Shown here: piece by piece, positions 60,089-64,000 of the stretch
How positions within the stretch are numbered: position 1 is the first letter of the stretch
Layout of the letters: each line of letters begins with the position of its first letter
Assembly (NCBI GenBank): GCA_958298945.1
Contig: OY282607.1
Location: forward strand, 75,632,868-75,696,867
Direction of reading: 5' to 3'
DNA from: Atherix ibis
Lineage: Eukaryota > Arthropoda > Insecta > Diptera > Athericidae
Length of the DNA stretch: 64,000 nucleotides
Position numbers and translations under genes: made by a program
Notes under the pieces: generated by a model
What the model saw: only the letters and a program-made list of their open reading frames with translations
What the model was told of the DNA's origin: nothing
The model's database searches: none

Positions 60089-61170
60089 ATGACTTGTTTT
60101 GTGCTAGAAAAATAGCATATGCGGGAAGCTCTGCTTTTCTGCTTCAATTTGAAGAAATCGGCTGCCGAATCGCATCGAATGCCTATGAAGGCTTATGGTG
60201 ACAGTGCTTTATCGGAAACAACGTGCCGAGATTGGTTTTGTCGGTTCAAAGACGGCAATTTTGACTTGTGGGACAAGAAACCGGGAAAATCAGCCTAGGA
60301 AGGTTGAGGACCATAAATTGCATGCTCTTTTGGATGAAGACGACACCCAATCGCAAAAAATGCTCGTGGAACAATTGGGTGTTACTCAACCAGCCATTTT
60401 CATGGCGTGCCATGGGGAAGATTGAAAAGATCGGAAAATGGGTGATTACTCAACCAGCGGCGGCGTGCCATGGGGAAGATTGAAAAGATCGGAAAATGGG
60501 TGCCGCATGAATTGATGGAGCGACGCCAAAACAAATGTGAAATCTTGCTCGCCAGACAAAAAAGAAAGTCGTTCCTGCATCGGATTGTGACAGGCGATGA
60601 AAAGTGGATATATTTCGAGAATCTTAAACGCAAGAAATCATGGATTGATCCCGGCCAACCATCAACATCTTCCCCAAGACCAAATCGCTTCGGACGGAAG
60701 ACGATGCTGTGCTTTTGGTGGGATCAGCAGGGTATCTTACAACCATGTGATGTTGAAACCTGGTGAAACTGTCAATGCCCACCGCTACCACCAACAACTG
60801 ATCAAATTGCACCATGCTCTAGGTGAAAAAATGACGGATTATCAACAAAGACATGACAAGCTGATTTTCCTCCACGACAACGCACCATCGTACATGTCAA
60901 AAATGGTCCAAAACTACTTGGAGACACCCTACTAGGAGGTTCTACCCCACCCCGCTTATTCACCAAACCTGGTCTCTTCCGACTACCATCTGTTTTCGTC
61001 GATGGGCCACGCGCTCACTGAGCAGCACTTCGATTCTTACGAAGACGTCCAAAAATGGCTTGATGAGTGGTTTGCCCAAAAAGAGAATGAATTTGTTTTG
61101 GCGCGGTATCCACAAATTGCCCGAGAGATGGGAAAAATGTGTAGCTAGCGAGTGCAAGTACTTTGAATAA
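60089..61170 (+). pseudogene. Mos1-like transposase, frameshifted and partly duplicated
   Basis: MTCFVLEK then a stop and HMREALLFCFNLKKSAAESH correspond to the Mos1-type start, so translation would begin at 60089. Following blocks are MKAYGDSALSETTCRDWF, FKDGNFDLWDKK, KVEDHKLHALLDEDDTQSQK, LVEQLGVTQPAIF, KIEKIGKWVPHEL, HRIVTGDEKWIYFENLKRKK (first Asp), MLCFWWDQQGI, IFLHDNAPSYMSKMVQNYLE (second Asp), PAYSPNLVSSDYHLF (third Asp; SPDLAPSDY altered) and RWEKCVASECKYFE-like sequence before TAA at 61168-61170. The duplication at 60382-60502, a frameshift near 60735 and stops near 60296 and 60933 break it. Confidence 0.9.
60382..60502. repeat. ~60-bp tandem duplication within the transposase
   Basis: Copy one is 60382-60444, copy two 60446-60502. 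Both begin TTACTCAACCAGC and share 41 unbroken bases starting GGCGTGCCATGGGGAAGATT. The first unit has CATTTTCAT where the second has GG, so it has diverged a little or was copied imprecisely. It duplicates the HTH-linker boundary. Confidence 0.9.
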
Positions 61171-61247
61171 ATTTGTTTTTGCTTTCTATGAAAAAAAAAA
61201 CGTGTTTTTTTGACTACAAAACAGCAGATTTAAGCTTATACACCTGG

Positions 61248-62470
61248 TAAATTTAATTTATATTTAATAATATAATTTAAATAAGCTATTTATTTTCATA
61301 ATATAAATGATATTGAATAGATAATAATTTGAAAGTTGGTAGTTTGAGAAAATATTTTGCAGTAACATTCAATGCAGAAGTTTCTGGTTATGTATTTTAA
61401 GTGTTTCAATAAACCAAAGAAAAGTACTCGAAAATTCTAAAAGAAATTAATGTGTTAGAAAATGTGCAATAAATTACTGTATAATGAAAAATAGAGCTTT
61501 TTTGAACAAATTTATAGTGAATTAAACAAATATTTAATTCGTTTTAAATTTTTTTTTTTTTTTAAATTGTTTTAAGCAAATTATAAGTTGCTTAAAACAA
61601 ATGATCAAAATATAGAAAATGGAGTTTTAACTGACAATTATTTCCATTTTTGCTAAATTTACAATTTTGTTTTTAGGATTTCTATTTCTTGTATGAATGA
61701 GTCTCTGAAACAAATGTGTAAAATAGGTTTAAATAACAGATTATATATTTCCATATTTATAACTACTGTGGTTGAATAAATTTTGTTTTGGGAATCATTT
61801 ATCATTTCATACTGATTGACATCAATTTTCAAATCATAATTAAATTTCCTATTTGAATATATTTACCGTGTATAGATACAAAATCCAGAAAAGAAAACTA
61901 ACGCATTTCAATTTTATTCAGCTGATACAGTAGGACGATATCAATATATTAAGGAAATGGTGATGTCGGATTTGAAGCCTAAGGAACGCAAATAACCACA
62001 AATCTCATTTTGTATACGGACAACGTATCACATAAAAAATACGTACAGTCTTTGTGGCTATTATGCATACTCAAGCAGCATAATAAGTACATGTACGGAA
62101 ACCAATATAATATATTTCAGAAAAGGAACTTACTCATGTACGTTTGAGATATTCTTATATAGAAATGCCAGTTCATGCTTGGAGGTGTATGCGTACATAG
62201 ACAAATAATAATTTCTTATGAGAATCGACAGAGATATATCGCAATCAGGATAAATGATTGATTGATTATTGTATCTAAATGAATCTACTACGTTGTGGTC
62301 TACCTCTGGTATTGATCCATGAAATTAGTTTCAGGGTAACATAAATTCTACTTGTATTATATGTAATTTATACCTCAAGAGGTGATCATAATTATTTCGA
62401 CGTTTAGCTTACCAAAAAGATCATTTACAAATTTCAATTGAAATTTGAAATTGAAAATGTATTCAAAATA
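61248..62470. other. A/T-rich non-coding stretch
   Basis: No gene recognised. It contains the hairpin at 61567-61600. Confidence 0.55.
61567..61600. repeat. 13-bp perfect hairpin
   Basis: TTGTTTTAAGCAA at 61567-61579 pairs with TTGCTTAAAACAA at 61588-61600 across an 8-nt loop. Confidence 0.8.
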
Positions 62471-62499
62471 CGTAGGCTACTATATATATTTCTGGCCTA

Positions 62500-62518
62500 G
62501 GCAACACTAAGTGTTGCC
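62500..62518. repeat. 8-bp palindrome next to the left terminal repeat
   Basis: GGCAACAC TAA GTGTTGCC sits directly inside the left terminal repeat of the complete mariner. No equivalent is seen at the right end. Its role, if any, is unknown. Confidence 0.7.
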
Positions 62519-62645
62519 AGGTGCGATCTGACATTTCCATTGGAAAGTTTGACATTTTTTAGCATAAACGTACTCAGAACGTTTTGACGTACGACTATCA
62601 TTTGTGTTGTTTACAGTGACTTGAAAAAATCAATTTGGCAAAAAA

Positions 62646-63698
62646 ATGGAATTAACTCGTGAACATTTTCGTGCGATCATTTTTCACAACTTTCGACGTG
62701 GATTATCACGACAAGAGTGCATCGATGAACTTAAATCTTTGTATGGCTATGAAGCACCATCCTATAGCACTGTGAAAAACTGGTACAACGAATTCAATCG
62801 TGGCCGACGCTCGCTCAAAGACGAATTCCGTGAAGGTCGTCCAAAAACAGCCGTTGTTCCAGAAAACATCGATGCCGTACGTGAACTGATAATGCAAGAC
62901 CGTCATGTGACATACCGTGAGATAGAGGCATGCCTAGGCATTTCTCCCACCAGCATACATTCGATATTGCATGAACACCTGGCCGTAAAAAAGGTTTGTT
63001 CTCGTTGGATCCCGCACAATTTGACAATCGCTCAAAAAAAGGCTCGTGTGGATTGGTGTAAAGAAATGCTGAAAAAATACGATCGCGGTGCTTCAAAAGA
63101 CGTTTATAGGATCGTCACAGGTGACGAATCATGGATCTATGCGTATGAGCCCGAAACAAAACAGCAATCGACCGTGTGGGTCTTCCAAGACGAGTCAAAT
63201 CCAACGAAAGTTGTTCGTGGAAGAAGCACTTCGAAGCAAATGGTCGCTTGTTTCTTTGGCAAAACTGGTCATGTGGCGACTGTTCCGCTTGTGCAACGTA
63301 GGACGGTCAATTCTGAGTGGTACACCACCATTTGTTTGCCTGAAGTCTTCGGAGAAATTCGAAAAACGAACAAGAGAAGTCGAATCATTGTGCACCATGA
63401 CAATGCGAGCTCTCACACATCGGCTCAAACCAGCGCCTTTTTGACCGGACAAAACGTCGAATTGATGGGTCATCCTCCGTACAGCCCTGACTTGGCACCC
63501 AATGACTTCTTTTTATTCCCACACATCAAGAAAAAAATGCGTGGTCAACGATTTTCGTCGCCAGAAGATGCTGTTGAAGCATTCAAAAACCATGTTTTGG
63601 AGGTGTCTCAATCGGAGTGGAAAAAGTGCTTCGAAAATTGGTTTGAGCGCATGCAAAAGTGTATAAATCTTGATGGAGAATATTTTGAAAAACAATAA
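62646..63698 (+). CDS. Mariner transposase, intact 350 aa
   Basis: DD34D transposase that would bind its 29-bp terminal repeats, excise the element and insert it at TA. The length of 350 residues is normal. Residues 1-50 (MELTREHFRAIIFHNFRRGL ... YSTVKNWYNEFNRG) form the first HTH, and about 85-115 (YREIEACLGISPTSIHSILH) the second. WIPHNL is the linker WVPHEL-type motif. VTGDESWIYAYEPETKQQST has the first Asp, IIVHHDNASSHTS the second, and YSPDLAPNDFFLFPHIKKKM the third; I count 34 residues between the last two. It ends LDGEYFEKQ and TAA. The start at 62646 follows a run of A (AAAAAATGG), and the next in-frame ATG would lose the HTH. There is no stop, frameshift or missing catalytic residue. 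Subfamily not assigned; it is not closely like the Mos1-like or irritans-like copies here. Confidence 0.96.
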   Translation: MELTREHFRAIIFHNFRRGLSRQECIDELKSLYGYEAPSYSTVKNWYNEFNRGRRSLKDEFREGRPKTAVVPENIDAVRELIMQDRHVTYREIEACLGISPTSIHSILHEHLAVKKVCSRWIPHNLTIAQKKARVDWCKEMLKKYDRGASKDVYRIVTGDESWIYAYEPETKQQSTVWVFQDESNPTKVVRGRSTSKQMVACFFGKTGHVATVPLVQRRTVNSEWYTTICLPEVFGEIRKTNKRSRIIVHHDNASSHTSAQTSAFLTGQNVELMGHPPYSPDLAPNDFFLFPHIKKKMRGQRFSSPEDAVEAFKNHVLEVSQSEWKKCFENWFERMQKCINLDGEYFEKQ

Positions 63699-64000
63699 AA
63701 CCTTTTTCGTTGATAAATATTCGCATTTTCATTATTAGGCCAGAAATATATATAGTAGCCCACGTATTAGTGATAATATAATTGAAATCACAAAATTCAT
63801 CAATGTTTATATTATTTAAAAATATATATTCAATGTTATTCGCCCTAAAATTACATTTGTGTGATATATATAAATAATATTTAATAGATACTCGTACTTA
63901 TCTGTAGTTTCATATATTCAAAACTAATTTTAATAACACACTTAACATAAAAGCGATGTGGTTTTTTAATTGGAATATATAATTTATCATTTTATTAAAA

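Larger units (their letters stand above)
59917..61247 (+). mobile_element. Mos1-like mariner with internal tandem duplication
   Basis: 1,331 bp with TA at 59915-59916 and 61248-61249. The ends CCAGGGGTATAAGCATAAAT and inverted CCAGGTGTATAAGCTTAAAT match with three differences over 26 bp. They also resemble the ends of the 5.8-kb copy. Confidence 0.94.
62471..63764 (+). mobile_element. Complete mariner with intact transposase
   Basis: 1,294 bp flanked by TA at 62469-62470 and 63765-63766. The terminal repeats CGTAGGCTACTATATATATT and inverted CGTGGGCTACTATATATATT continue into TCTGGCCTA: 29 bp with one difference. The leader contains a short palindrome. All expected parts are present and uninterrupted, making it the only candidate autonomous element in the window. 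Confidence 0.97.

Noticed and set aside
62646..63698. A host SETMAR-type fusion gene, because mariner transposases are often labelled that way
   Set aside because: No SET domain or other host exon adjoins the frame, and the gene sits between matched terminal repeats and TA dinucleotides. It is a plain transposon.
1..64000. CRISPR arrays, bacterial operons or phage-type systems
   Set aside because: No regularly spaced repeats, no ribosome-binding sites and no prokaryotic gene density. The content is eukaryotic.

Overview
This is a eukaryotic window, very A+T-rich (roughly three quarters by eye), almost certainly from an arthropod and most likely an insect. The evidence is a dense mixture of mariner families (Mos1-like mauritiana, irritans-like, DD41D/rosa-like and others), Jockey-like LINE fragments and RNase H-bearing LINE fragments. 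I could not narrow the species. I found no cellular protein-coding gene I can defend, no rRNA gene, no functional tRNA gene and no CRISPR array. The recognisable content is transposons in A/T-rich non-coding DNA, so the window looks like intergenic or large-intron DNA.

Layout, left to right. 1543-2818: + strand Jockey-like reverse transcriptase (RT) relic. 5111-5196: perfect 40-bp hairpin. 5200-7165: a second Jockey RT relic (- strand) split by a Mos1-like mariner (5764-6999). 7553-8130: RNase H-bearing LINE relic (-). 10520-10985: another (-). 11275-12561: DD41D mariner. 13896-15174: irritans-like mariner (-). 17764-19056: a mariner whose 3' end is an inverted copy of its own 5' end. 21575-21810: second DD41D relic. 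23598-24771: rearranged irritans-like mariner. 28985-29603: eroded mariner. 30577-30804: tRNA-derived SINE candidate with 15-bp target duplications. 36840-38118 and 42547-43862: two nearly intact irritans-like mariners (-). 44010-44330: Tc1 scrap. 45600-46065: third Jockey relic. 47689-48754 and 48759-49988: two mariners end to end. 55985-56850: eroded mariner. 59917-61247: Mos1-like mariner with an internal tandem duplication. 62471-63764: a complete mariner with an uninterrupted 350-codon transposase, the only intact element.

The elements relate as follows. The irritans-like copies form two sister families with related termini (CGAGGGTCGTTCAATAAG and CGAGGGTCATTCAACAAG). Several copies are one or two point mutations from an open frame, which suggests recent activity. 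Nested and abutting insertions give relative ages: Jockey before the Mos1-like copy at 5.8 kb, and the 47.7-kb relic probably before the 48.8-kb copy. Other unexplained signals are an apparently over-represented octamer TACTCGTA/TACGAGTA, several long perfect hairpins, and a speculative three-exon micropeptide model near 53.4-53.9 kb.
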